A stretch of 64,000 nucleotides of DNA. Origin: JAWLFY01 sp964462125 (lineage in GTDB: Bacteria; Planctomycetota; Planctomycetia; Pirellulales; Pirellulaceae). Location: the NCBI GenBank assembly GCA_964462125.1, contig CAYWXT010000002.1:1-64000 (forward strand), given 5' to 3'. Shown here one piece after another: positions 28,333-36,883 of this stretch. The notes below the pieces were generated by a model. It was not told the origin of the DNA. It worked only from the letters and a program-made list of their open reading frames with translations, and did not search any database. The translations under genes and the position numbers were made by a program. How positions within the stretch are numbered: position 1 is the stretch's first letter; every line of letters starts with the position of its first letter.

Positions 28333-30873
28333 CTAGTGTTGGAACAAAAACTCATCGGTATTGAACAGCGCCCAGCAGACATCCTCGAGCCCGGCAGCGA
28401 TGTCGTCCTGCTGTTTGCAATGGTCGATGGCTGCCTGCAGCTCGCTGTTCGAGGGGGGGCGACAAAGTGCCGCCACGTAGAGTTCATGGATTGCTTCGGA
28501 GGCGGTACTGCCTGCCGCCGCCGCTTGCCGAAAGCGGTTGTTCGGATCGCGAAGTTTTTCGTGGACCATCGGTCCGTTGAACAGTTCGATTGCCATGCCC
28601 AGATTCGAATCATCGGTTCGCTCGCAAGCACACACGGTACTCCGCTCCGGCTGGCCGAATACTTTCAAAAAATCAAGTTCGACAAGGTCCGGCGCCGGCA
28701 GATGCGTCGCCTTGGTGCCCGCCGGTAGTTTCCCGATCGTTGGCTCCAGCCCCAACGTGTGGTGGATCGCATCGAACAACTGTTCAGCCGCCAGCAAGCG
28801 GGGGCGCTGATGCGAAAAATAGAGGCTGTCGTCGCGATTCAGTCGCTGCGGTTGATAACTGGCTTGATAAGTACGGCTGTTGAGAATCACGCGCAGCAGG
28901 TGCCGACGGTCAAAGCCATGCTCGACAAAGTCATCGGCCAGAGCATCCAGTAGCGCTTCGTTGGTCGGCGGATTCGAAGCTCGAAAATCGTCGATTGGGT
29001 CAACGATGCCGCGAGCGAACAGTTGAGCCCAGATCCGATTGACCTCCATCTTGGCAAAGTAATGATTTTCCGGATCGATCAACCACTCGGCAAACACACC
29101 TCGGCGATCAACTTCCGGGTCAACCTCAAGACTCCCTTCACCCGGCAGCCACGGTTCCATCTGCTGTCCCGTTCGCGGTTGGGTCACTTCACCGGCGTTG
29201 GACGTCCAGACAAACATTTCACCGGGGCGCTGGGTCGCCCGTCGCTCGACCCGATGAAAGAACGCTGCTAATCCGTAATAGTTGTCCTGGGTCCAGCGTT
29301 CGAACGGGTGGTTGTGACAGGTGGCACATTGCAGCCGGGCGCCGAGGAACACCTGCGAAACCGTTTCGACACACAGGTTCATGTCGCTGGCGGTCCGATA
29401 GAAATTCGCCGGCGGATTGGCCAGTGTGCTGCCGCTGGCCGTCAGCAACTGCTGGGCAAACTCGTCATAGGGCTGATTGTGACGAAAGGATTGCTCGACC
29501 CATCGATGATATTTGTAAACGCCTTCGTCGCCAACCATCGCACTGGTCATCCTCAGCAGGTCCCCCCACTTCAGCGCCCAAAACTTGGCGAACTCGTCCC
29601 GCTCGAGTAAGTGATCGATCAGTCGTGCCCGTTTATCCGAACTGGAGTCATCCAAAAACGCGCGACACTCAGCGACCGTCGGCAGTATTCCGATCACATC
29701 CAGGTAGGCGCGGCGCAGGAACTCCGCGTCGGTACATGTCTCCGAAGGCACGAACTGGATCTGCCGCAACTTGTCGTTGACCAGCTCGTCGACGTAGTTG
29801 TTCGGAGAGGGAGCCTGCCAGACGAAATCCGGCACCTGCTCGGTGAACATCAACGGCACCGATTCGATGTGTTCCAGATAGCGCGCCAGGATGACCGTTT
29901 CTCCGCGAGCCAATGGTGTTACCAAACCCTGCTCGTCGACGCTGGCCACATCCAGATTGGAACTTTCGTAAGCCACCAAGTGCGTGACATCGCGGCTGGA
30001 GCCGTCGGAAAAGTGCGCCACCACGGCGAGTTGCTGGGAACCGGCATCGCGGCGCAGCACGCGTTTGGCATGCGGCACCACCTCCAGGCGGACACAGCGT
30101 GGCGTCCCGGGCGGATCGGCCCGGGCTCCCTCGGCGATCCAGTCACGCAGAATTTCGTGTGCCGCGTCATCGGTGTGTAGCTGCTTGCCGCCCCCGTGAC
30201 TGGTCTTCATCAGCGGCTTGGCCAGCAGCAGGCTCCGGTCTGGATCGAGCGGGTTGACCCGGCGTCCGAAATCTTCGCGGATCAAGGTCCGTTCATCCAG
30301 CTCGCGGTCAAAGGCGCGGAGCGACAAGCGGAAGCCCCCCTTGCCGCTCGGCGAACCGTGGCACGCCCCCGCGTTGCACCCTTGCTTCGACAGGGCGACC
30401 AGGACTTCGGATTCCATCGCCGTGTGCGGCTCAGCCTGCATGCCCGTGACACGGACCGGAATCGCATGGCGGTGCGACTGAAGTTCCACGACGATTTGCG
30501 TTTCCCCGTCCGCTCCGGGAAAGACCGTCGTCCCGCGGACCTCGGCGACACTGGGATCGGCCGAACGCAGAGTGACCTCCCGCGTCCAATCTCGCGGCCT
30601 CTGGGTGTCGTCGTAGCCGGTGACCACCAGCTGGCGCCGGTCCCTGCTCCCTTCAAGTTCGATTTCGTCCGGATAAATCTCCAGCGACACCGGGTTCTTC
30701 TTTGACTGCGGCCGTTGCGCCTGAACTTCGACGGTGGCACATCCATCGGCGGCCAACAGCACGAGGAATCCAAGTGCGGGAAAAAAGTGTCCGGTACCTT
30801 TTGCGAGGGACTCGCCCTCCGGGTGCTTTGCACAAAAGGTACCGGACACTTTTTTTCCGCTCATTGCTAACAT
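28333..30873 (-). CDS. DUF1549/DUF1553 protein with N-terminal Ig-like domain
   Basis: An 846-residue exported protein. The ATG at 30873 lies 2 nt after the DUF1501 stop codon, the tightest join in this operon. The signal peptide core GFLVLLAADGCATVEVQAQ sits about 35 residues in, because a REP-like palindrome (30781-30856) encodes the stretch before it. An Ig/Big_2-like beta domain follows (VSLEIYPDEIELEG, VTLRSADPSVAEV), then the cysteine-rich CNAGACHGSPSGKGGFRLSL run that marks this sub-group, a second Big_2-like domain (VAYESSNLDVASVDEQGLV), DUF1549 (CATCHNHPFERWTQDNYYGL) and DUF1553 (NRIWAQLFARGIV, NSRTYQASYQPQ). Function is unknown. Confidence 0.92.
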   Translation of the reverse strand: MLAMSGKKVSGTFCAKHPEGESLAKGTGHFFPALGFLVLLAADGCATVEVQAQRPQSKKNPVSLEIYPDEIELEGSRDRRQLVVTGYDDTQRPRDWTREVTLRSADPSVAEVRGTTVFPGADGETQIVVELQSHRHAIPVRVTGMQAEPHTAMESEVLVALSKQGCNAGACHGSPSGKGGFRLSLRAFDRELDERTLIREDFGRRVNPLDPDRSLLLAKPLMKTSHGGGKQLHTDDAAHEILRDWIAEGARADPPGTPRCVRLEVVPHAKRVLRRDAGSQQLAVVAHFSDGSSRDVTHLVAYESSNLDVASVDEQGLVTPLARGETVILARYLEHIESVPLMFTEQVPDFVWQAPSPNNYVDELVNDKLRQIQFVPSETCTDAEFLRRAYLDVIGILPTVAECRAFLDDSSSDKRARLIDHLLERDEFAKFWALKWGDLLRMTSAMVGDEGVYKYHRWVEQSFRHNQPYDEFAQQLLTASGSTLANPPANFYRTASDMNLCVETVSQVFLGARLQCATCHNHPFERWTQDNYYGLAAFFHRVERRATQRPGEMFVWTSNAGEVTQPRTGQQMEPWLPGEGSLEVDPEVDRRGVFAEWLIDPENHYFAKMEVNRIWAQLFARGIVDPIDDFRASNPPTNEALLDALADDFVEHGFDRRHLLRVILNSRTYQASYQPQRLNRDDSLYFSHQRPRLLAAEQLFDAIHHTLGLEPTIGKLPAGTKATHLPAPDLVELDFLKVFGQPERSTVCACERTDDSNLGMAIELFNGPMVHEKLRDPNNRFRQAAAAGSTASEAIHELYVAALCRPPSNSELQAAIDHCKQQDDIAAGLEDVCWALFNTDEFLFQH
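30781..30856. repeat. REP-like palindrome inside the start of the DUF1549/1553 gene
   Basis: Two arms match perfectly: GTGTCCGGTACCTTTTG (30787-30803) preceded by A residues, and its exact complement at 30833-30849 followed by T residues. The 29-nt centre has its own small hairpin (GAGGG / CCCTC). On the minus strand the element is translated in frame near the N-terminus of the gene above. Elements with a GTGTCCGGTACC core recur in planctomycete genomes in my recollection; their spread here cannot be checked. Confidence 0.8.
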
Positions 30874-30875
30874 CG

Positions 30876-32345
30876 TTAACTCAACCCCGCGATCGGTTGA
30901 CCTTGATAAATGTGATGGGGACGGTCTTGGGCATCGTGCCAAACCGCGGTGGCGGGGATGCCGAGTGCGTCGTACAGAGTGGCCGCAAAATTCTCCGGCT
31001 TGACCGGTTGTTCTGACGGGTAGGCGCCTTGGGCGTCGGATGCACCGATCACGTTCCCTCCCGCGACCCCGCCGCCCGCAAACCATACCGACTGCACGGC
31101 CCCCCAGTGATCGCGGCCGGGTAAGGCGTAGTGCTTTTCCAGCAACGAAATTTTCGGGGTGCGACCAAACTCGCTGGCCATCACGATCAGCGTTTCCTCC
31201 AGCTCACCGGATGCCTGCAAATCATCTAACAACGCCGCGACCGCACGATCGGTGGGAGGAAACAGTTTGTCCTTCAGATGCGGAAAGGCGTTGCCGTGCG
31301 TATCCCACGACTCGTCGTTACCGAGATTGACCTGCACCAGGTTCACTCCAGCGGCCACAAGGCGGCGTGCCATCAGCAGGGACCATCCGAAGGAGTTGCG
31401 GCCATAACGATCCAGGGAACGGTCATCGGCGCGGGTAACATCCAATGCCTGCTGGACCGACGAATCGGTCAACAGCGAAACGGCCCCTTGCCGCAACCGA
31501 TCGAACTCCGAAGTTTCCGCAAAGCCAGCCAACGCCGTCCGCTGGCGGCGGAGCGTCTCAAGCAGTTCGAGTCGCCCTTCGACCTGCCGCATCCCCAACC
31601 CATCGGGCAGGTTCAACTGGGGCGCTTGGAAGATACGCTCATCCTCGCGGCCACGTTCTTGGTGGTCGAAACTGTATTCCGGGTACGCGCCATAGGCGGC
31701 GCTGTGGAACGGTGAGGCCTCGACCAACCAGGGATCATGCTGTGACCCCATCTCGCCGGCGTGTTGGCCTGGAATCACCCGACCGCTGGAGTGCACCAGT
31801 CGCTCCGGCAGCACCGCGGCCGGGGGCAAGTTGTTCCGCGGGCTGGTCGCCCGACCGGCGATCGACGTGATCGAAGCACGGTCCGAGCGGCTCGGCTCAT
31901 TGGGCCGGAAGCCGGGCGGCAAGTCCGAGTTTCCGGTAAGCATGATGTGATGGGCGGCCGAATGCTCGTTGGAACCATGCGTCAGCGAGCGGCAGAGAGA
32001 CCACAGGTCGCTGCGCTCCGCCAACATTGGCAGGTGCTCGCAGATCTGCAGCCCCGGCGTCCGTGTGGCTATGGGACGAAACTCGCCCCGCACGTCCTCC
32101 GGCGCCTCAGGCTTCATGTCGAAGCTTTCGTGCTGCGCCAGCCCGCCGGAAAGAAAGATAAAGATGCATGACTTGGCTCGGCCCGACGGGGGTGCCGACT
32201 CGGCGGCCTGGGCTTGCCGAAGCCCAACCAGATGATTCATCCCCATCCCCAAGATCCCGATCGCACCGACCTGCAATGCTCCTCGCCGCGAAACGCTCGC
32301 ATGATCCCAGTGGCGGCCGCAGTCGACCGAAAGGGCGCGTTTCAT
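30876..32345 (-). CDS. DUF1501 family protein, Tat-exported
   Basis: A 489-residue protein, first gene of the leftward four-gene operon. The ATG at 32345 has AAGGAG 7 nt upstream; an ATG 6 nt earlier is too close to that site. A twin-arginine motif (SVSRRGALQVGAIGILGMG) directs export. DUF1501 landmarks are CIFIFLSGGLAQHESFDMKP, QVNLGNDESWDTHGNAFPHL, VMASEFGRTPKISLLEK and LPGRDHWGAVQSVWFAGGG. The fold resembles alkaline phosphatase/sulfatase but activity has not been shown for the family. This copy is only distantly like the DUF1501 protein at 18.2 kb, so the two operons are not a recent duplication. Confidence 0.93.
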   Translation of the reverse strand: MKRALSVDCGRHWDHASVSRRGALQVGAIGILGMGMNHLVGLRQAQAAESAPPSGRAKSCIFIFLSGGLAQHESFDMKPEAPEDVRGEFRPIATRTPGLQICEHLPMLAERSDLWSLCRSLTHGSNEHSAAHHIMLTGNSDLPPGFRPNEPSRSDRASITSIAGRATSPRNNLPPAAVLPERLVHSSGRVIPGQHAGEMGSQHDPWLVEASPFHSAAYGAYPEYSFDHQERGREDERIFQAPQLNLPDGLGMRQVEGRLELLETLRRQRTALAGFAETSEFDRLRQGAVSLLTDSSVQQALDVTRADDRSLDRYGRNSFGWSLLMARRLVAAGVNLVQVNLGNDESWDTHGNAFPHLKDKLFPPTDRAVAALLDDLQASGELEETLIVMASEFGRTPKISLLEKHYALPGRDHWGAVQSVWFAGGGVAGGNVIGASDAQGAYPSEQPVKPENFAATLYDALGIPATAVWHDAQDRPHHIYQGQPIAGLS

Positions 32346-32688
32346 TTGCATTCTCCTTGTGACAAGCGGCGCGGTCGCGTTGCCAGGGAGCAACCGAGAC
32401 GTTCTCGAGCGGCTCCCGAATTGGCTCCGGCACGACCGCCGCGCCGCAGGCGCGAAAGATGGGCAGGGACATCGAGGGGCGGGCGCGCCAGCTTACTCGA
32501 TTTCTCTGCCGCATGCGAGAAAACGAAGCTCTCTCTGAAAACCCTGAGCCGACGGCGCTCGCCCAATACCGTCCGCTTGCACGCCCCACTTCCAGACCGA
32601 GCGTGGGGTATATTGGGAGTCCACCGCCGACTCAGGTGATGCGGCGGAGCGGTGTGAATTCAAACTCTGGACACCTTGAGGTGGGATG
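32346..32688. other. Divergent intergenic region, DUF1501 operon / DUF1080
   Basis: This 343-nt region should hold promoters for both the leftward cytochrome operon and the rightward DUF1080 gene. No gene, tRNA or strong hairpin was seen. A TATATT hexamer at 32609-32614 is the only -10-like sequence, with no convincing partner. Confidence 0.4.
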
Positions 32689-33342
32689 ATGAACGCGAGT
32701 GGGATCGGAAAAACGGCGTGGATGGCTGGCTCACTGGTCGTCCTGGCCACCATGCTGTTGACGGGGCACGCGGCCGCGGACGACACCGAGTGGAAGGAGT
32801 TGGTGGGCGAGGATTACAAGCAGCACTGGGAGACCGAGGGAAACTGGATTCAAGAAAACGGTGTGGTCTCCCTGAAGCCGCGGGCCGGCGAATCGGGCTG
32901 GTCCCGCTGGGATGCGTACCTGTGGTCGGATCGCGAATACACCGACTTCGAAATCGAATTCGAGTACAAGCCGGCCGAGAACAGCAACAGCGGGTTTTAC
33001 TTCCGCGTCGGCGACCGCGACGATCCGGTCGCCCAGGGGATCGAGGTGCAGATTTACGACTCGCACGGCAAACCGGAAGACAAGCTAACCGACCACGACA
33101 GCGGCGGGATCATTCCAGGCATTCCCCCAACGAAGAACACGGCCAATCCGACCGGGGAATGGAGCAAGTTCGAAATCGTGAACCAAGACGATCAGTTGAC
33201 CGTGAAGCTCAATGGCGAAGTGGTCAACGAAGTCGATCTGAGCGAAGACCCGTTGAGCTCGCGCCCCCGCACCGGCTACATCGGATTCCAAGACCATGCG
33301 TTGCCGCTGTCATTGCGGAACATCAAAATCCGCGAGCTCTAG
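32689..33342 (+). CDS. DUF1080 (3-keto-disaccharide hydrolase-type) secreted protein
   Basis: A 217-residue protein with a signal peptide (MAGSLVVLATMLLTGHAAAD) and one jelly-roll domain. Family markers are NGVVSLKPRAG, DFEIEFEYKPAENSNSGFYF, GIEVQIYDSHG, a GGIIPGIPPTKNTANPTGEW run and TGYIGFQDHALPLSLRNIKI. DUF1080 domains are concanavalin-like; some hydrolyse 3-keto-glycosides, others bind sugars. Two ATGs in tandem open the gene; the second (32689) is better spaced from GAGG 7 nt upstream. The stop codon shares a CTAG with that of the convergent AAA+ gene. The sugar involved is unknown. Confidence 0.9.
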   Translation: MNASGIGKTAWMAGSLVVLATMLLTGHAAADDTEWKELVGEDYKQHWETEGNWIQENGVVSLKPRAGESGWSRWDAYLWSDREYTDFEIEFEYKPAENSNSGFYFRVGDRDDPVAQGIEVQIYDSHGKPEDKLTDHDSGGIIPGIPPTKNTANPTGEWSKFEIVNQDDQLTVKLNGEVVNEVDLSEDPLSSRPRTGYIGFQDHALPLSLRNIKIREL

Positions 33343-34937
33343 GCCGCCCATTTGATCTCGGCCCATTTCGCGGATTGGACCGATTTGCAGTGAGGACAGC
33401 GGATTCGGCGCCCGAGCGAGGCGGGGCGGATCGCGATTCTCTTTTCGCAACCCTCACAGACAAGTCGCAGTCGATGCGGATCGGCGGCGCGTCGCTGCAG
33501 CTCCGTCTCCTCGAGGCCGGGGAGACGTACGTCCGCGGCGGTCAGGGTCGTCAGCAGTGATTCGGACAACTCGGAGACGTCGGCGATGCGATCGGCCAGT
33601 CCCCGGACCGAGTCTTCAAAAGCATTGCGAACCAACCGGCCGTTGCCGAAGTAACGGTCTCGCCGCTGGTAGAGCCAGTCGAATCCGATCAACAACTTGT
33701 GCCGGGCCTCGGCGGGAAGTTTGTATTGGTTCTTGGCGCACATGAACTCGAAGATGCGTGCCAGATCGACTGGAGTGTAGTCCTCGAACTCGATGCGGGT
33801 ATTGATCCGCGAGACGAGCCCCGGGTTGCTGCGGACCATTTGATCCATCTCATCGCTGTAACCGGCCAGGATCACCGCCAACGAGTCGCGGTCGTCCTCC
33901 ATCCGCTTGAGCAGCGTTTGAATCGCCTCCCGTCCATAGGCGTCGTCACCGGAAGCATCGACGAGACTGTATGCTTCGTCGATGAACAACACACCGCCGC
34001 GAGCGGAATCGCAGAGCCGATTGGTCTTGGTCGCCGTTTGGCCGGCATATTCCGCGACCAAACCGCTGCGATCGGTTTCGATCACCCGTCCATGCTCCAA
34101 GGTCCCCATCGCCCCCAGGACCTGACCGACGATGCGGGCCACGGTGGTCTTGCCGGTGCCCGGGTTGCCGGTGAAAACCATGTGCAGACTGATCGGCATC
34201 GTCGCCAAGCCGGCGTCGCGGCGCTGTGTCTGCATCCGCAGGAAGTTCGCGTAGGAGCGAACTTGTTGTTTCACCCCGTGGAGTCCGATCAGGGCACCGA
34301 GTTCGGCCGTGGCAGCCTGCAATCGTTCCTCCCGACTCGCCTCCTGCTCCGCGCCGGCTGCGTTCTGCTCAGCCGTGTTGGAGGAACCCGCCGCCCCTGG
34401 CGGTTGCGTTTGGGAAGTGGCTGGGTAGAGAGACTCATCGAGTTGTCGCTGCAGCGCGTGCAACGCCTCGGACTCTTCCGGCATCGTCAAGCCATCACAC
34501 TTGGCGATCAGGTTGGCCAAACGCATCACGACCGTTTCGAGCTGGGCCTTGGAATCGGCCAACGGCGGGTAACGGACGAAGGGGGCAACGAGCGACGACC
34601 AGTGCAGGCGATCGGCTTGATGAAACAGCTCGGTCGCCGCCTCGCGGAGCTGGCTGCCGCGCAGCAGCTGTCCCCAGAGATGTTCGATCATCGCGGCGGC
34701 GACCTTTTTCTCCGCAGCCGACCAACGATCGTCGGCGCGAACCACCGTCACATAAACCTTGATCAACACCCCGCGATGCAGATCTTCCATCAGGGCCGGG
34801 AAACTGCGGGGGTTGCCCTCAAGCAGTGTCGGGTGGCGGCGGGCCATCAGGTCGCCAGCGTTGCGGTACAGCTGATGACAGTCGCGGATCACCCGACGAA
34901 GCATACCGAGGATGCGAGGGGGATCGGGTGGATTCAT
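33339..34937 (-). CDS. TerB-like / CbbX-type AAA+ ATPase with C-terminal zinc ribbon
   Basis: A 532-residue cytoplasmic protein. Residues about 55-150 look TerB-like (VVRADDRWSAAEKKVAAAMI). A Gln/Ala-rich linker (about 172-205) leads to an AAA+ module of the CbbX/SpoVK group: Walker A GNPGTGKT (257-264), Walker B VLFIDEAY (316-323), sensor-type LAVILAGYSDEMDQ, and the arginine-finger region NPGLVSRINTRIEF. The last 40 residues hold a zinc ribbon, CEGC and CPHC pairs 18 residues apart. CbbX-like ATPases remodel other proteins; here the target is unknown, since no Rubisco or type VII secretion gene adjoins it. A 155-nt gap separates it from the POT gene, and its stop overlaps that of the DUF1080 gene. 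Confidence 0.85.
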   Translation of the reverse strand: MNPPDPPRILGMLRRVIRDCHQLYRNAGDLMARRHPTLLEGNPRSFPALMEDLHRGVLIKVYVTVVRADDRWSAAEKKVAAAMIEHLWGQLLRGSQLREAATELFHQADRLHWSSLVAPFVRYPPLADSKAQLETVVMRLANLIAKCDGLTMPEESEALHALQRQLDESLYPATSQTQPPGAAGSSNTAEQNAAGAEQEASREERLQAATAELGALIGLHGVKQQVRSYANFLRMQTQRRDAGLATMPISLHMVFTGNPGTGKTTVARIVGQVLGAMGTLEHGRVIETDRSGLVAEYAGQTATKTNRLCDSARGGVLFIDEAYSLVDASGDDAYGREAIQTLLKRMEDDRDSLAVILAGYSDEMDQMVRSNPGLVSRINTRIEFEDYTPVDLARIFEFMCAKNQYKLPAEARHKLLIGFDWLYQRRDRYFGNGRLVRNAFEDSVRGLADRIADVSELSESLLTTLTAADVRLPGLEETELQRRAADPHRLRLVCEGCEKRIAIRPASLGRRIRCPHCKSVQSAKWAEIKWAA

Positions 34938-35092
34938 GAAACTGCGACGCGATGCGGGGGCGTACTCAATAAGACGGGGCCGTCACGCGGGGCCATCGGT
35001 CACCTACCCCGGGTAACAACGTCCCCGGTCGCAATCGCCCGCCCCGGCAGGAGGGCGGAGATTGCAGTTCCGACCGCCGACTTGGCCGCAGC

Positions 35093-36850
35093 TCATTTTA
35101 TCCCATGCATCATCCGCTTGAGCCACGGGGAGAGGGCGAAGATGACGAACCCGGCGGCAATCGGGAGCACGACCAACAGCAGATAAAACCCGGGCAGTCC
35201 CTCCAGGATAAACGTCATCTCCGCCTCGACCCCCGGCTCCTCCGGGACGAACTTGGTCGAGAACCGTGCCACCAGGCCGGCGAGCAGGTTCGAGAGGGCA
35301 AAGGTGAAGAACCACAATCCCATCATCAGCGATTGAAGTCGCGTCGGGGCCAACTTCGTCACCATCGATAGTCCGACCGGGGACAGGCATAGCTCGCCCC
35401 AGGTGTAAACGATGTAAGTCAGCAGCAACCAATGGGGGCCGGCGAGGCTTCCGTCCTGCGTTTTCAACGAAGCCCCCACCATGGCGAGGAAGGCGAGGCC
35501 GAGGAGCCACAGGCCGAGCGAAAACTTGACCGGGGTCGAAGGCCCGATGCCGCGGCGGTCGAGCCAAATCCAGAGCCAAGAAAAGAAAGGGGCGAAAATC
35601 AGGATCGTGAGCGGATTGACCGACTGGTAATACTCAGCCGGAAACCCAGGCGGGCTGAAGAGCCCGAACAGCGTTCGATCGGTGTTCCGCTCGGCAAACA
35701 CGTTCATCGATGAGCCGGCCTGTTCGAATGCGGTCCAAAAAAAGATGTTGCCGATGAACGCCAGGATCAAAATCACCGCCAGGGGCCCACGCTCTTGCTG
35801 TTTCTGGACCGCCAGGAACCACGCCGCGACCGCCACCACCACGCCGGTAACCAACCCCGCCATCCCATAAACGCCCACCGCGTTTGCCAGCTTGGACCAA
35901 GCCGCCATGATCGGTTCGAGCCCACCGGCGACGAACAGCACCAGCGGCAGCAGCGGGATGCCGATCAGGATGATCGTTCCGACTACCACCACGCGGCGGC
36001 TGCTTCGGATCACCGCCTCCGACGGCGGGTCCCCGATGCCGTGCAGATGTCGTGGGCGAAAAGCTTGGTAGAAAAGCAGGCCGACCACCATGCCGACCGC
36101 CGCGGCGCCGAAGCCCCAATGCCAGCCGACGAACTTGGCGAGCGAGCCGGCGACCAGGGGCGCAAAGAACGCCCCCAGGTTGATGCCCATGTAGAAGATC
36201 GTGAAGCCGGAATCGCGCCGCGGGTCATTCTCGCGGTACAACTGCCCCACCATCACGCTCACACAAGGCTTGAAAAAACCGGTGCCGATGATGATCAGCG
36301 TGCATCCGAACAAGAAACACATCAGCGCCCCGCCGCCCTCGGTCAGCGACACCGTGACGCCCGACTCGTAGGGGAAAAATGCCATCCCCGCCAAGGCAAT
36401 GTGTCCGAGCGCAATGATCCACCCCCCGAGCAACATCGAGCGGTGCGTTCCCAACCGACGGTCAGCCACCATGCCACCGAAGATCGACGTCAAATAAACC
36501 ATGAATGTGTAGACACCGTACAGCGTGTACGCGTTGGCGTCCGTCCAGCCAAACCCCGGATTTTCGTTGACACTGCCATCCTCGAGCAGCTCGCCCGTCG
36601 ATGCGATCAAGAACAGCACAAACAGCGCCCGCATCCCGTAGTAGCTGAACCGTTCCCACATCTCCGTGATGAACAGCACCCACAGCCCGGGCGGCTGGCG
36701 GTGTTCCAGTTCAGCCGGCGGTGGGGCCGACGGCGGCTCCTTGTCGATCTCCACCTCGGAAAGGTGCAGCGGATTCGACTCCGGGCGAGTGCCGTCGTCA
36801 CCGGGAGCGCCGGGGTCTTTCGATTCATCGCTCATCGATTCATCGCTCAT
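35093..36850 (-). CDS. POT/PTR family proton-dependent oligopeptide transporter
   Basis: A 585-residue membrane protein with about 12-14 helices that imports di- or tripeptides with protons. The POT signature ITEMWERFSYYGMRALFVLF, including ExxER, is at about 60-80; FYMGINLGAFFAPLVAG is the second signature. The acidic, Pro-rich N-terminus (about 55 residues) is cytoplasmic. The first 10 residues are an exact duplication (MSDES twice, 15 bp each at 36821-36850), so two in-frame ATGs are available; neither has a clear ribosome site. The gene follows the GGDEF gene by 33 nt, suggesting one transcript. Peptide specificity cannot be read from the sequence. Confidence 0.9.
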   Translation of the reverse strand: MSDESMSDESKDPGAPGDDGTRPESNPLHLSEVEIDKEPPSAPPPAELEHRQPPGLWVLFITEMWERFSYYGMRALFVLFLIASTGELLEDGSVNENPGFGWTDANAYTLYGVYTFMVYLTSIFGGMVADRRLGTHRSMLLGGWIIALGHIALAGMAFFPYESGVTVSLTEGGGALMCFLFGCTLIIIGTGFFKPCVSVMVGQLYRENDPRRDSGFTIFYMGINLGAFFAPLVAGSLAKFVGWHWGFGAAAVGMVVGLLFYQAFRPRHLHGIGDPPSEAVIRSSRRVVVVGTIILIGIPLLPLVLFVAGGLEPIMAAWSKLANAVGVYGMAGLVTGVVVAVAAWFLAVQKQQERGPLAVILILAFIGNIFFWTAFEQAGSSMNVFAERNTDRTLFGLFSPPGFPAEYYQSVNPLTILIFAPFFSWLWIWLDRRGIGPSTPVKFSLGLWLLGLAFLAMVGASLKTQDGSLAGPHWLLLTYIVYTWGELCLSPVGLSMVTKLAPTRLQSLMMGLWFFTFALSNLLAGLVARFSTKFVPEEPGVEAEMTFILEGLPGFYLLLVVLPIAAGFVIFALSPWLKRMMHGIK

Positions 36851-36883
36851 CGCGTAGGAGGTTGATCGCAAGGGGCGGCCCAA

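Noticed and set aside
18225..32345. The two DUF1501 plus DUF1549/1553 sets as a recent duplication
   Set aside because: Gene order is reversed, domain layouts differ (coiled coil against Ig-like domain) and sequence identity by eye is low.
32609..32614. TATATT as a -10 box for the DUF1080 gene
   Set aside because: No -35 hexamer lies at 16-18 nt; the nearest TTGCAC is 26 nt away.
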